This document shows, piece after piece, positions 1 to 8,326 of a stretch of 64,000 nucleotides of DNA. Under the pieces are notes generated by a model. The model searched no databases and was not told the DNA's origin. It worked only from the letters and a program-made list of their open reading frames with translations. The position numbers were made by a program, and so were the translations under genes. Source of the stretch: an uncultured Oscillospiraceae bacterium (GTDB taxonomy: Bacteria; Bacillota; Clostridia; Oscillospirales; Acutalibacteraceae); NCBI GenBank assembly GCA_900543215.1, contig UQQR01000004.1, forward strand, positions 1 to 64,000. Direction: 5' to 3'. The stretch's first letter is position 1; every line of letters begins with the position of its first letter.

Positions 1-57
1 GCTTGCACTCAATTTCGCATTTTAACTCTTTACCCCAACTATTGACAAAGAGCCTTT

Positions 58-101
58 AAAAAACGATTGCCGCAAGCGAACAAAATCGCTTGCGGCAATC
101 G
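58..101 (-). terminator. Terminator of the liv operon
   Basis: A perfect 16-bp inverted repeat (64-79 with 86-101, 6-nt loop) is followed on the minus strand by six T residues (58-63). It lies just past the livF stop codon, so it should end the livKHMGF transcript. Confidence 0.93.
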
Positions 102-135
102 CTATATTTATTTGAAAGTGATTGTTAAACCTAAA

Positions 136-834
136 TTAACCGCCAAGATACGCCTTTTTAATAGCCTCGCTCTCGGCAAGCTCCTTGCCTGTACCCGAAA
201 GGGTAATTCTGCCCGATTCAAGAACATAAGCACGGTCGGCTATCTGAAGCGCCATTTCCGCATTCTGTTCAACAAGAAGAATGGTAGTTCCGGCTTCGTG
301 CAGTTCCTTTATTATATCGAATATCTGCTGTACCAGTATCGGCGCAAGACCCATCGAGGGTTCGTCAAGCATTAAGAGCTTAGGCTTGCTCATAAGCGCC
401 CTGCCCATGGCGAGCATCTGCTGTTCGCCGCCCGAAAGCGTGCCGGCAATCTGATTTTTACGGTGTTTAAGACGGGGGAACCTTTTAAATACATCGGCAA
501 TTCCGTCCTTAATATATCCGGGCTGTGTATAAGCGCCCATTTCAAGGTTTTCCTGTACCGTCATCTGCAGGAAAATTCTTCTTCCCTCGGGTACATGCGC
601 CAATCCCTTTGAAACAAGCTTATAGGCGTCAGTGTGAGAAATATCCTCATCCATAAGGGTAATACTGCCGGTTTTTGAATGCATAAGTCCGGAGATTGTT
701 TTAAGCGTTGTGGACTTTCCGGCACCGTTCGCTCCTATAAGAGCTACTATCTCGTCCTCATTTACATCAAGCGAGATTCCCTTAAGCGCATGGATATTAC
801 CGTAGTAAACATTAATATCATCTACCTTAAGCAT
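136..834 (-). CDS. livF: Branched-chain amino acid ABC transporter, ATP-binding protein LivF
   Basis: One of two cytoplasmic ATPases that drive import of leucine, isoleucine and valine through LivHM. The 232-aa protein has a Walker A motif GANGAGKST (about residues 34-42), the ABC signature LSGGEQQ (about 133-139) and Walker B LLMLDEPSMGL, with the VEQNAE switch region typical of LivF. I chose the ATG at 834 because GGAGG sits 9 nt upstream; a longer frame would run through that ribosome binding site. The start overlaps the livG stop by 8 nt, implying translational coupling. It is the last gene of the operon. Confidence 0.97.
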   Translation of the reverse strand: MLKVDDINVYYGNIHALKGISLDVNEDEIVALIGANGAGKSTTLKTISGLMHSKTGSITLMDEDISHTDAYKLVSKGLAHVPEGRRIFLQMTVQENLEMGAYTQPGYIKDGIADVFKRFPRLKHRKNQIAGTLSGGEQQMLAMGRALMSKPKLLMLDEPSMGLAPILVQQIFDIIKELHEAGTTILLVEQNAEMALQIADRAYVLESGRITLSGTGKELAESEAIKKAYLGG

Positions 835-1675
835 TGCCGTCAGCCTCCTTGTCCTTCTTCTTTCCGAGGTATGCCTCAATTACCTTGGGGTCGGATTTAA
901 TTTCATCCGGCGTACCCTTTGCGATAATTTTGCCGTGGTCAAGCACGCATATGCCCTCACATATATTCATAACAAGGTTCATATCATGCTCGATAAGCAT
1001 TACCGCAATACCGAAGGTATCCCTTATACGGCGGATATTTTCCATAAGCTCTGCGGTCTCCGAGGGATTCATACCTGCGGCAGGCTCGTCAAGCAGTATT
1101 ATGCTCGGATTTGTCGCAAGCGCTCTTACTATTTCAAGTCTTCTCTGTGCGCCGTAAGGAAGCGAGCCTGCTTCTTCGTTTGCCAAATCCGCCATTGAGA
1201 AGAAATCGAGTAATTCAAGCGCTCTTGCGTCTGCGGTTTTTTCGGCTTTACCGTAACCGAGCAGATGCGTTACCGAGGCAAAAAAGCCTTCTTTGGTCGA
1301 ATTATGAAGACCCACTTTTACATTGTCAAGCACCGACATATTGGAAAAAAGCCGTATATTCTGAAATGTACGGGCAATTCCCATACGGTTCACCTGTGAT
1401 GTATTTTTGCCTGCGGTCGATTTACCGTTAAGCATAATCGTTCCCCTGGTAGGCTGATACACATTGGTTATAAGGTTGAACACGGTTGTTTTTCCGGCGC
1501 CGTTAGGACCTATAAGTCCCGCAATCTCGGTTTTTCCGACGGTAAGCGAAAACTCATCAACCGCGGTAAGACCGCCGAAATCTATTCCCAGATGATGGGT
1601 TTCAAGCACGGGGCGTTTGTCAACATCACGCTCGGGAACTATCGCTCCCGACGGATAAGGAACCATTTTATCCAT
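827..1675 (-). CDS. livG: Branched-chain amino acid ABC transporter, ATP-binding protein LivG
   Basis: Second ATPase of the branched-chain amino acid importer, 282 aa. Walker A is GPNGAGKT, the signature is the LPYGAQRR variant usual in LivG, and Walker B is IILLDEPAAGM; the C-terminal tail is rich in Lys, Asp and Glu. GGAGG lies 9 nt before the ATG, and the start overlaps the livM stop by 8 nt. Pairing with LivF directly downstream matches the heterodimeric NBD arrangement of HAAT-family transporters. Confidence 0.97.
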   Translation of the reverse strand: MDKMVPYPSGAIVPERDVDKRPVLETHHLGIDFGGLTAVDEFSLTVGKTEIAGLIGPNGAGKTTVFNLITNVYQPTRGTIMLNGKSTAGKNTSQVNRMGIARTFQNIRLFSNMSVLDNVKVGLHNSTKEGFFASVTHLLGYGKAEKTADARALELLDFFSMADLANEEAGSLPYGAQRRLEIVRALATNPSIILLDEPAAGMNPSETAELMENIRRIRDTFGIAVMLIEHDMNLVMNICEGICVLDHGKIIAKGTPDEIKSDPKVIEAYLGKKKDKEADGNA

Positions 1676-2759
1676 TTGAGCCTACCTCCCCGTTGTTGTT
1701 TTTGCGGAAAATTCCGCGCAATTTAAGCTTTGCGTTTTCTACCATAAGCTTTGCTTTCGAGCTGTTTGTAAGCAGCATAACCGCAATAAGCAGTATTGCG
1801 TAAATAAGCATACGGAAGTCGCCCACATCACGCAAAAGCTCAGGCAGCATATAAAGCAGTGCCGTAGCGATTATCGTACCGAAGATATTGCCCATACCGC
1901 CGAGTACCACGAACACAAGTATGAGTATAGATGTGTTAAAGTTGAACTTTTCAGCGGCAACAGCCGAGAAGTTGAGGGCGTAAAGCGCACCTGCCATACC
2001 CGCAAGCGCCGCAGATGTGATAAAAGCGATAAGCTTATACTTTGTTATGCTTATGCCCACCGATTCGGCGGCTATTCTGTTATCCCTTATAGCTGTTATC
2101 GCACGGCCCGAACGGCTGTATATAAGATTTATTACTATAAACAGTGTAAACAGTATAAGTATAAAACCTGCAGTAAAGCTTGCTATCTTATTTATACCGA
2201 CAGCACCCTGCGGACCGTTGAGTATGATTCTGCCGCCCTTCATTCCGAGGCTTGCGGCGTCTTTCATATTAACATGAAGTCCGTTTGAATCAATACCCAC
2301 ATAAAGACAGTTGATTATATTCTTTATTATTTCGCCGAACGCAAGAGTAACTATCGCAAGATAGTCTCCCGAAAGACGGAGAACCGGTATACCTATAAGA
2401 CATCCCGCCATACCGGCAAGAATACCGCCGGCAATTATCGCAAGCAAAAGTATCACAGGGTCTGAGCCTATCTTGTCCTGAAGAGAAGCCGACAAAATCG
2501 CACCCGTAAAAGCACCTATGCTCATAAATCCGGCATGACCGAGCGACAGCTCGCCCAATATTCCGACAGTGAGGTTCAGGGATATTGCCATAACTATGTA
2601 TGTGCATATCGGAACCAGCTGACCGGTTATGGAATAGCTGATCAGTCCTGCGTTTGAAAGCGGGAAAAGCACCGCGAAAAGTATTATAACAAGACCGTAG
2701 GTTTTTATGTTGGTGCGGGCGTATTTACTTAAGCCTTTATATTTAGAAGCAATACTCAT
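1668..2759 (-). CDS. livM: Branched-chain amino acid ABC transporter permease LivM
   Basis: Integral membrane permease of 363 aa with about eight or nine hydrophobic segments. The conserved motif GELSLGHAGFMSIGAF and the loop RSGRAITAIRDNRIAAESVG identify it as LivM rather than LivH. It should pair with LivH to form the membrane channel energised by LivG and LivF. The start is ATG with GAGGTGG upstream, 10 nt after the livH stop. Beyond the TM core there is a short cytoplasmic C-terminus. Confidence 0.96.
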   Translation of the reverse strand: MSIASKYKGLSKYARTNIKTYGLVIILFAVLFPLSNAGLISYSITGQLVPICTYIVMAISLNLTVGILGELSLGHAGFMSIGAFTGAILSASLQDKIGSDPVILLLAIIAGGILAGMAGCLIGIPVLRLSGDYLAIVTLAFGEIIKNIINCLYVGIDSNGLHVNMKDAASLGMKGGRIILNGPQGAVGINKIASFTAGFILILFTLFIVINLIYSRSGRAITAIRDNRIAAESVGISITKYKLIAFITSAALAGMAGALYALNFSAVAAEKFNFNTSILILVFVVLGGMGNIFGTIIATALLYMLPELLRDVGDFRMLIYAILLIAVMLLTNSSKAKLMVENAKLKLRGIFRKNNNGEVGSNG

Positions 2760-2769
2760 TTAAACCACC

Positions 2770-3651
2770 TCACACCTTTTCCGTAATCTTTTTGCCGAGC
2801 AAGCCCGTGGGCTTAACAAGGAGTACTATTATAAGCACGGAGAAAACTATTGCGTCGGAAAGCTGTGTGGAAATATAAGCTCTGCCGAATATTTCGATTA
2901 TTCCGAGCAATATACCGCCTATCATAGCTCCGGGGATAGAACCTATTCCGCCGAAAACCGCCGCCGTAAACGCCTTGATACCGGGCATTGAACCTGTGGT
3001 AGGAATAAGCACCGGATAGGCAGAACAAAGGAGCACGCCAGCTACCGCAGCAAGCGCGCTGCCTATTGCAAAGGTCATAGAAATTGTACGGTTTGTGTTT
3101 ATACCCATTAAAAGCGCCGCATCCTTATCCTCGGAAACGGCACGCATAGCCTTACCCATTTTCCCCTTTTTGGTAAAGAGCGTGAGGAATACCATTATTA
3201 CCACGCACGCCGCTATTGTAACAAGCGACTCGGGAGTAATGGTAAGCTGTCCGTTAAATAAGGAAATTGATTTAAACGGCACCACCGAGGTAAACGCCCT
3301 CGGAGTACTGCCCCATATAATAAGGGCGGCATTTTGCAGAAAATAGCTTACGCCTATGGCGGTTATAAGTACGGCCAATGACGAAGCCTTTCTGAGAGGA
3401 CGATAAGCAAGTCCTTCAATCATTATACCGAGTATCGTACAAACAGCCATTGAAATAAGTATCGAAATCAGCGCAGGAACGCCTAAAGAGGTCGTACATA
3501 TGTAGGAAATGTACGCACCCACCATAATAACATCACCATGAGCGAAGTTGAGCATCTTTGCTATTCCGTAAACCATGGTGTAACCCAGAGCAATTATGGC
3601 GTAAACGCTTCCGAGACTTATTCCGTTTATCAAGTTGGAAATCAAAGTCAT
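2770..3651 (-). CDS. livH: Branched-chain amino acid ABC transporter permease LivH
   Basis: Second permease, 293 aa, with about eight TM segments. The N-terminal NGISLGSVYAIIALGYTMV motif and the loop KAMRAVSEDKDAALLMGIN are characteristic of LivH. The ATG is preceded by GGGGTG. It is separated from livK by a 77-nt gap containing a strong hairpin, as is common where the binding protein must be made in excess over the membrane parts. Confidence 0.96.
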   Translation of the reverse strand: MTLISNLINGISLGSVYAIIALGYTMVYGIAKMLNFAHGDVIMVGAYISYICTTSLGVPALISILISMAVCTILGIMIEGLAYRPLRKASSLAVLITAIGVSYFLQNAALIIWGSTPRAFTSVVPFKSISLFNGQLTITPESLVTIAACVVIMVFLTLFTKKGKMGKAMRAVSEDKDAALLMGINTNRTISMTFAIGSALAAVAGVLLCSAYPVLIPTTGSMPGIKAFTAAVFGGIGSIPGAMIGGILLGIIEIFGRAYISTQLSDAIVFSVLIIVLLVKPTGLLGKKITEKV

Positions 3652-3668
3652 TGCTTACACCCCTTTTT

Positions 3669-3708
3669 AAAAACAGGAAAAGGGGGTTGAAGCTCAACCC
3701 CGCTTTTC
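3669..3708 (-). terminator. Intercistronic hairpin between livK and livH
   Basis: The arms pair around 3677-3708 (GAAAAG and GGGTTGA pairing with TCAACCC and CTTTTC), followed on the minus strand by five T residues. It probably acts as a partial terminator or as a 3' stabiliser of livK mRNA, giving more binding protein than permease. Read-through to livH is expected because no promoter is visible after it. Confidence 0.75.
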
Positions 3709-3728
3709 GGAATTAACTTTTGTTCTGA

Positions 3729-4934
3729 TTATTTATCCATTCCGACATATTTGCCGTCCTTGATTACCATGCCCTTAGGAGACTTGGAAACCTCGCCGGA
3801 TTTAGCCCATGTCATACCTGTGTCGGTAAGACCGTCAAATTTGAAGGAAGAATCTGTGAACTGCTCGGTAAGAGCCTCGCAGATGTCCGCTGTCTTGGAA
3901 GCAGAAGTAATGTTTTTAGCCTTGCAAGCCTCATAGAGAGCATAGATGCAGTCATATGCGTCTGCCGCAAACTGGTTCGGAGTATCGCCGAATTTCTCTT
4001 TGTACTTCTTAACAAAGTTCTGTGTCTTTTCGTCAGCCGCGTCTGCGGTGAAAGGAGTTAAGAGCATTACATCCTCCGCAAGCTTGGTGTCGAAGTTCTT
4101 AACCGTGAGTATGCCGTCCATACCGTCAACGCCGAAGAATTTGGGTGTGTAATTCATCTTGGCAGCCTGAGTTAAGATAAGCGATGCCGGAGTATAGTAG
4201 ATGGGCAGGAAGAGAAGGTCCGCACCCTTGTCCTTAGCGTCGTTAAGCTGCGCGGAGAAGTCGCTGTTGGTATCATCCGGGAAGGTTGTAACGCTTACGA
4301 TTTCAAGACCGAGCTTTTTAGCTTCGGCGTCAAACTTCTGATAGATACCGGTTGAATAAGCGTCACCGTTGTTGTATATAACGGCGATCTTGGTTCCGAG
4401 GTTCTGCTCTTTGATATATTCGGCAGAAGCTACGCCCTGGTTCGGGTCGGTAAAGCACATCTGGAACACATTGTCCTTACGCTGAATGGTAACATTGCCG
4501 TCCTTATCGGGCTGACCGCCTATAACATCGGTAGAAGAAGCGGACGGTGTGAACTGGAATATCTTATCCGCATTGGTCTCGGTGGAAACTGCGATACAAG
4601 GCTTTGTGGTAACAGTACCCATAAGGACCTGCATGCCCCAGTCCTTAAGCTTGTTGTAAGCATTGACGGACTTTTCGGGATCGTTTTCGTCGTCTTCGAA
4701 TTTAAACTCGAATTTTACGGTATCGTCCTTAGCGTTGATTTCCTCAACGGCAATCTCGGCTGCATTTTTAACTGCCTGACCGTAAATTGCTGCGGCACCG
4801 GTTATCGGTCCTATTCCGCCGACCTTGATCTTGCCGTCCGAACTACCGCCGTCCTTTGAGCCGCAGCCGGCCATAGCGGTAAGAACGAGAGCGGCAGACA
4901 CTGCTGCACTCATGACTCTTACAAATTTTTTCAT
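3729..4934 (-). CDS. livK: Branched-chain amino acid ABC transporter substrate-binding lipoprotein
   Basis: Extracellular receptor of the importer, 401 aa, type I periplasmic-binding fold (Leu/Ile/Val-binding family). The N-terminus has a KKFVR basic segment, a hydrophobic core, and a lipobox ending MAGC, so it should be lipid-anchored to the outer face of the membrane. The mature start KVGGIGPITGAAAIYGQAV is typical of LivK. The ATG at 4934 has AGAGG 9 nt upstream; the 3-codon longer TTG start is less likely. The family also includes sensors of other amides and amino acids, so the exact substrate is inferred from the LivHMGF context and the leader peptide. Confidence 0.95.
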   Translation of the reverse strand: MKKFVRVMSAAVSAALVLTAMAGCGSKDGGSSDGKIKVGGIGPITGAAAIYGQAVKNAAEIAVEEINAKDDTVKFEFKFEDDENDPEKSVNAYNKLKDWGMQVLMGTVTTKPCIAVSTETNADKIFQFTPSASSTDVIGGQPDKDGNVTIQRKDNVFQMCFTDPNQGVASAEYIKEQNLGTKIAVIYNNGDAYSTGIYQKFDAEAKKLGLEIVSVTTFPDDTNSDFSAQLNDAKDKGADLLFLPIYYTPASLILTQAAKMNYTPKFFGVDGMDGILTVKNFDTKLAEDVMLLTPFTADAADEKTQNFVKKYKEKFGDTPNQFAADAYDCIYALYEACKAKNITSASKTADICEALTEQFTDSSFKFDGLTDTGMTWAKSGEVSKSPKGMVIKDGKYVGMDK

Positions 4935-5006
4935 TTTGAACAACCTCTTTCAAAGATTTTTTTATATTTAACAGCCTGCCTCATTAGGACTGACTGAAAA
5001 ACACCT

Positions 5007-5044
5007 AAATTAAAAATGACCTTGCTTTATGAAAAGCAAAGTCA
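5007..5044 (-). terminator. Leader terminator (attenuator) upstream of livK
   Basis: An 11-bp stem with one mismatch (5017-5027 with 5034-5044, 6-nt loop) is followed on the minus strand by TTTTTA. It lies between the leader ORF and livK, inside the transcript from the promoter at 5332-5360, so it must be bypassed for livK expression. Its upstream arm and loop (5028-5038) can instead pair with the end of the leader ORF (5097-5107) over 11 bp including one G-U, which would prevent terminator formation. Confidence 0.78.
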
Positions 5045-5082
5045 AGCGAGAACCTTTAATTTTATCCCTGCTCTTTCCGGCC

Positions 5083-5301
5083 TTAACAAACCGGTATGCT
5101 TTTCACACACGCATTATTTTTTACTCTAATAAGTCGTCCGAGGACGACCTGTAGACGAATAATTATGCTAATTATGAAAAGAGACACTGCGCAAACGGCA
5201 GTGTCCGAGATAAAATGCATATTGAAAGCAGACGAAAACGCAGGTGCACAAGCTGCATCTGTTGACTTAGTATATGAACTTTTTGAACTGAAATTATACA
5301 T
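5083..5301 (-). CDS. Putative branched-chain-rich leader peptide of the liv operon
   Basis: A 72-codon ORF with an excellent ribosome binding site (GGGAGG, 9 nt before ATG), starting about 25 nt after a predicted transcription start. I recognise no protein family. Residues 39-60 contain 14 Ile, Leu or Val among 22 residues (segments SLFIISIIIRL and QVVLGRLIRV). The ORF is followed by the terminator at 5007-5044, and its last codons form one side of a possible antiterminator. The arrangement copies ribosome-mediated attenuators such as those of ilv operons. Alternatively it encodes a small single-span membrane protein, since residues 35-48 are hydrophobic; that would not exclude a leader role. 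It is longer than typical leader peptides. Confidence 0.6.
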   Translation of the reverse strand: MYNFSSKSSYTKSTDAACAPAFSSAFNMHFISDTAVCAVSLFIISIIIRLQVVLGRLIRVKNNACVKSIPVC

Positions 5302-5331
5302 AAGTTTTCGCCTCCCTGTTTGATTGCACTC

Positions 5332-5360
5332 ATTTTATCACACAGGTTTACGCTTGTCAA
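5332..5360 (-). promoter_or_regulatory. Sigma-A promoter of the liv leader/operon
   Basis: Minus-strand -35 TTGACA (5355-5360), exactly 17 bp, then -10 TAAAAT (5332-5337). Transcription should start near 5325, giving a leader of nearly 400 nt before livK. Confidence 0.85.
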
Positions 5361-5566
5361 GCATACTTTTTCAGATTAAAGCAATTTTCCGACATTTAAT
5401 AAAAATGTCCTAAAACGCCTTTTTATGTTTGTGCATATTTAACATCGGCGTGGCAAATACACATATATTATATATGGCAATGTATGCACCAAAATGCCCA
5501 AAACGATATCCGATACCGTTCTTTATTGGTTTAAAAGCACGAAAAGAAAAAAATTTAAAAAAACTA
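5361..5566. other. Intergenic region between divergent liv and arg promoters
   Basis: AT-rich, no gene. It holds a small inverted repeat (GACATTT/AAATGTC near 5391-5409) and a TGCATATTTAACA element near 5434 that partly resembles an ARG-box half and may be an auxiliary site. Nothing else is supported. Confidence 0.5.
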
Positions 5567-5595
5567 TTGCATATTTATTCATTGTATGCTATACT
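5567..5595 (+). promoter_or_regulatory. Promoter of the arginine operon
   Basis: -35 TTGCAT (5567-5572), 17-bp spacer, -10 TATACT (5590-5595). The start would be near 5602, leaving a leader of roughly 37 nt before argG. The -35 box overlaps a predicted ArgR site. Confidence 0.83.
5568..5581. promoter_or_regulatory. Predicted ARG box (ArgR/AhrC operator)
   Basis: TGCATATTTATTCA fits the known ARG-box pattern TGNATWWWWATNCA at every constrained position and covers the -35 element of the argG promoter. Additional ATGCA/TGCAT half sites occur at about 5585, 5597 and 5618. Arginine-bound ArgR here would block transcription. No argR gene is in the window. Confidence 0.72.
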
Positions 5596-5638
5596 TTATG
5601 CAACAAAACAAATAAATATGCATTTGGAGGAATGTAAA

Positions 5639-6868
5639 ATGAATAAAAAAGAAATTAAAAAGGTCGTTCTGGCATATTCCGGCGGACTTGACACCTCGAT
5701 AATTATTCCCTGGTTGAAAGAGAATTATAACAATCCCGAAATAATTGCGGTATCGGGCAATGTCGGTCAGGCAAGCGAGCTTGACGGTCTTGAGGAAAAA
5801 GCACTTAAGACCGGTGCTTCCAAGGTATACATAGAAGACCTTACCAAGGAATTTTTGGAGGATTATGTTTTCCCCTGCGTTCAGGCGGACGCTCTTTATG
5901 AGGATTATATGTTAGGTACCGCATTTGCCCGTCCTCCTATTGCTAAAAGAATTGCCGAAATAGCACTTGCCGAGGGTGCGGACGCTATCTGCCACGGCTG
6001 CACGGGCAAGGGCAACGATCAGGTAAGGTTTGAACTTGCTATTAAAGCATTTGCACCCGATATTACAATAATTGCCCCGTGGCGTGAGTGGAGCATAAAG
6101 TCAAGGGAGGAGGAAATCGAATACGCCGAGGCCCATAATGTTCCGCTTAAAATAAACCGTGAGACCAATTATTCAAAGGATAAGAACATCTGGCATTTAT
6201 CGCATGAGGGGCTTGACCTTGAGGATCCGAAAAACGAGCCGCTTTATAATAAAGAGGGCTTTCTTGAAATGGGCGTTTCCCCTGAAATGGCTCCCGACAA
6301 GCCGACCTATGTAACGCTCCACTTTGAAAAGGGTCTGCCGACTGCGGTAAACGGCAAGGAAATGGGCGCTGTTGAACTTGTGGAAACGCTTAATAAGCTT
6401 GGCGGCGAAAACGGTATAGGACTGCTTGATATAGTTGAAAACAGGCTTGTGGGTATGAAGTGCCGCGGCGTGTACGAGACTCCCGGCGGCGCTATTCTCT
6501 ACAAGGCGCACAAGGTGCTTGAAACCCTTTGCCTTGACAAGGAAACCTCTCATTACAAGGCGATTGTGGCTCAAAAGCTTGCGGACTTGGTTTACAGCGC
6601 ACAGTGGTTCTCCCCTCTTACAAAGGCTATACTTTCCTTTGTTAAGACAACGCAGGAGACTGTTACGGGTGATGTTAAATTAAAGCTTTACAAGGGCAAT
6701 ATGATAAATGCGGGAGTTTCCTCTCCGTATTCGCTCTATGACCCCGAAATAGCCACATTCGACGAAGACGATGTTTACAACCAGTCTGACGCTACCGGCT
6801 TTATAAACCTTTACGGTCTGCCGACGAGCGTTTACGCAAAAATGAAAGCGAAGAATGGACTAAACTGA
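5639..6868 (+). CDS. argG: Argininosuccinate synthase
   Basis: Joins citrulline and aspartate using ATP to give argininosuccinate, the penultimate arginine step. The 409-aa protein begins [20 protein letters not shown], containing the PP-loop SGGLDTS; the citrulline/aspartate region GNDQVRFE is present. I start at 5639 because GGAGG lies 8 nt upstream and the preceding in-frame 70 codons cross the promoter and ARG box. It is first in the arg operon. The length matches bacterial ArgG (about 400 aa). Confidence 0.98.
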   Translation: MNKKEIKKVVLAYSGGLDTSIIIPWLKENYNNPEIIAVSGNVGQASELDGLEEKALKTGASKVYIEDLTKEFLEDYVFPCVQADALYEDYMLGTAFARPPIAKRIAEIALAEGADAICHGCTGKGNDQVRFELAIKAFAPDITIIAPWREWSIKSREEEIEYAEAHNVPLKINRETNYSKDKNIWHLSHEGLDLEDPKNEPLYNKEGFLEMGVSPEMAPDKPTYVTLHFEKGLPTAVNGKEMGAVELVETLNKLGGENGIGLLDIVENRLVGMKCRGVYETPGGAILYKAHKVLETLCLDKETSHYKAIVAQKLADLVYSAQWFSPLTKAILSFVKTTQETVTGDVKLKLYKGNMINAGVSSPYSLYDPEIATFDEDDVYNQSDATGFINLYGLPTSVYAKMKAKNGLN

Positions 6869-6934
6869 AATTACAAAACCTATGCCGCCCGATTATACGG
6901 ACGGCATATACCATTATTCATAGGAGTGCAAAAA

Positions 6935-8326
6935 ATGGGAAAAATGTGGGCAGGGCGCTTTAAAAAGGCGCTTGACAAGCAGGCAGACGATTTTAATTCT
7001 TCGTTTCACTTTGATAACCGTATGTATAAGCAGGATATTACCGGCTCTGTTATGCACGCAAAAATGCTCGGTGACAAAAAAATAATAACCGAAGAGGAAA
7101 AAGCCGAGATCATAAAAGGGCTTTCGGGCATTTTAAAGGATATAGAAAACGGCACGCTTCCGCTTTCGGGCGACGCCGAAGATATACATATGTTTATTGA
7201 GGAAAAGCTTACCGAAAGAATAGGCGACTCGGGCAAAAGACTTCACACCGCGAGAAGCCGTAACGACCAGGTGGCGCTTGACGTAAGAATGTATATGTCG
7301 GACGAATGCGAGGAAATAGGCGGGCTTATTTTAAAGCTCATTTCGGTTATAACCGAAAAGGCAAAGCAGAACACCGACGTTATAATGCCGGGCTACACCC
7401 ATTTGCAGCGCGCGCAGCCGATAACCTTTGCGCACCACATTTTAACCTACGCATTTATGTTAAAGCGCGATTTTGAAAGGATTGTCGACGCTAAAAAACG
7501 GATGATTTCCCAGTGTCCGATAGGCTCCTGCGCTCTTGCAGGCACCACATATGATACCGACCGTTATTTTGAAGCCGAGCATTTGGGCTTTACGGGCATA
7601 TCGCTTAACAGCATTGACGGTGTTTCGGACAGGGATTTTGCCCTTGAGCTTTTAAGCGCGTTTTCCATTCTTATGATGCACCTTTCCCGTTTTTCCGAGG
7701 AAATAATACTCTGGTCAAGCTGGGAATTTAAGTTTATAGAACTTGACGACAGCTATACCACGGGTTCAAGCATTATGCCGCAAAAGAAAAACCCCGATAT
7801 GGCGGAATTGGTGCGCGGCAAAACAGGCAGAGTATACGGCGACCTGATGGGACTGCTTACAACCCTTAAAGGCTTGCCGCTTGCATATAACAAGGATATG
7901 CAGGAGGACAAGGAGGCGCTTTTTGACGCAGTAGACACCGTTAAAATGTGTCTTGAAGTGTTTGCGCCTATGGTAGAAACAATGAAAACTCTGCCAGACA
8001 ATATGTATAAGGCGGCAGGCAAGGGCTTTATAAACGCCACGGATCTCGCCGATTATCTTGTTAAAAAGGGCGTGCCGTTCAGAACCGCCTATAAAGAGGT
8101 GGGCGAAATTGTTGCCTACTGCGTTGAAAACGGTCTTGTGCTTGACAATGTTCCGATAGAGAAATACAAGGAGCTTGACAGCCTGTTTGATAATGACCTT
8201 TATAATGAAATATCGCTTGAAACCTGCGTTTCAAAGCGTATTTCGGCAGGCGGAACAGGCAAAGATTCAGTATCGGAGCAAATTAAATACATAACGGAGT
8301 TTTTAAATGAAAAAGGTATTTATTGA
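6935..8326 (+). CDS. argH: Argininosuccinate lyase
   Basis: Cleaves argininosuccinate to arginine and fumarate. The 463-aa protein belongs to the fumarase/aspartase superfamily, with the MWAGRF start typical of ArgH, HTARSRNDQVALD near residue 110 and the signature GSSIMPQKKNPD. The ATG at 6935 has AGGAG 8 nt upstream; a GTG 9 nt earlier lies on that site and was rejected. It overlaps argC by 20 nt at its 3' end. Confidence 0.98.
   Translation: MGKMWAGRFKKALDKQADDFNSSFHFDNRMYKQDITGSVMHAKMLGDKKIITEEEKAEIIKGLSGILKDIENGTLPLSGDAEDIHMFIEEKLTERIGDSGKRLHTARSRNDQVALDVRMYMSDECEEIGGLILKLISVITEKAKQNTDVIMPGYTHLQRAQPITFAHHILTYAFMLKRDFERIVDAKKRMISQCPIGSCALAGTTYDTDRYFEAEHLGFTGISLNSIDGVSDRDFALELLSAFSILMMHLSRFSEEIILWSSWEFKFIELDDSYTTGSSIMPQKKNPDMAELVRGKTGRVYGDLMGLLTTLKGLPLAYNKDMQEDKEALFDAVDTVKMCLEVFAPMVETMKTLPDNMYKAAGKGFINATDLADYLVKKGVPFRTAYKEVGEIVAYCVENGLVLDNVPIEKYKELDSLFDNDLYNEISLETCVSKRISAGGTGKDSVSEQIKYITEFLNEKGIY

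Noticed and set aside
1..57. Promoter suggested by TTGACA at 42-47 on the plus strand
   Set aside because: No -10 box at a suitable distance; it runs into the liv terminator.
5083..5301. Leader ORF as a clearly conserved small membrane protein
   Set aside because: Only one short hydrophobic stretch and no family match; the Ile/Leu/Val run plus terminator makes a leader peptide more likely, though this is not settled.
5096..5323. 75-codon plus-strand ORF opposite the liv leader
   Set aside because: No ribosome site, and it is the complement of the better-supported leader ORF and its hairpins.
5429..5638. In-frame 70-codon N-terminal extension of ArgG
   Set aside because: It spans the promoter and ARG box, lacks a ribosome site, and the conserved protein starts at 5639 behind GGAGG.
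4944..5638. T-box or amino acid riboswitch upstream of liv or arg
   Set aside because: No T-box core (AGGGTGG...ACCGCG) or other riboswitch motif that I recognise; the leader-peptide and ARG-box readings explain the region better.
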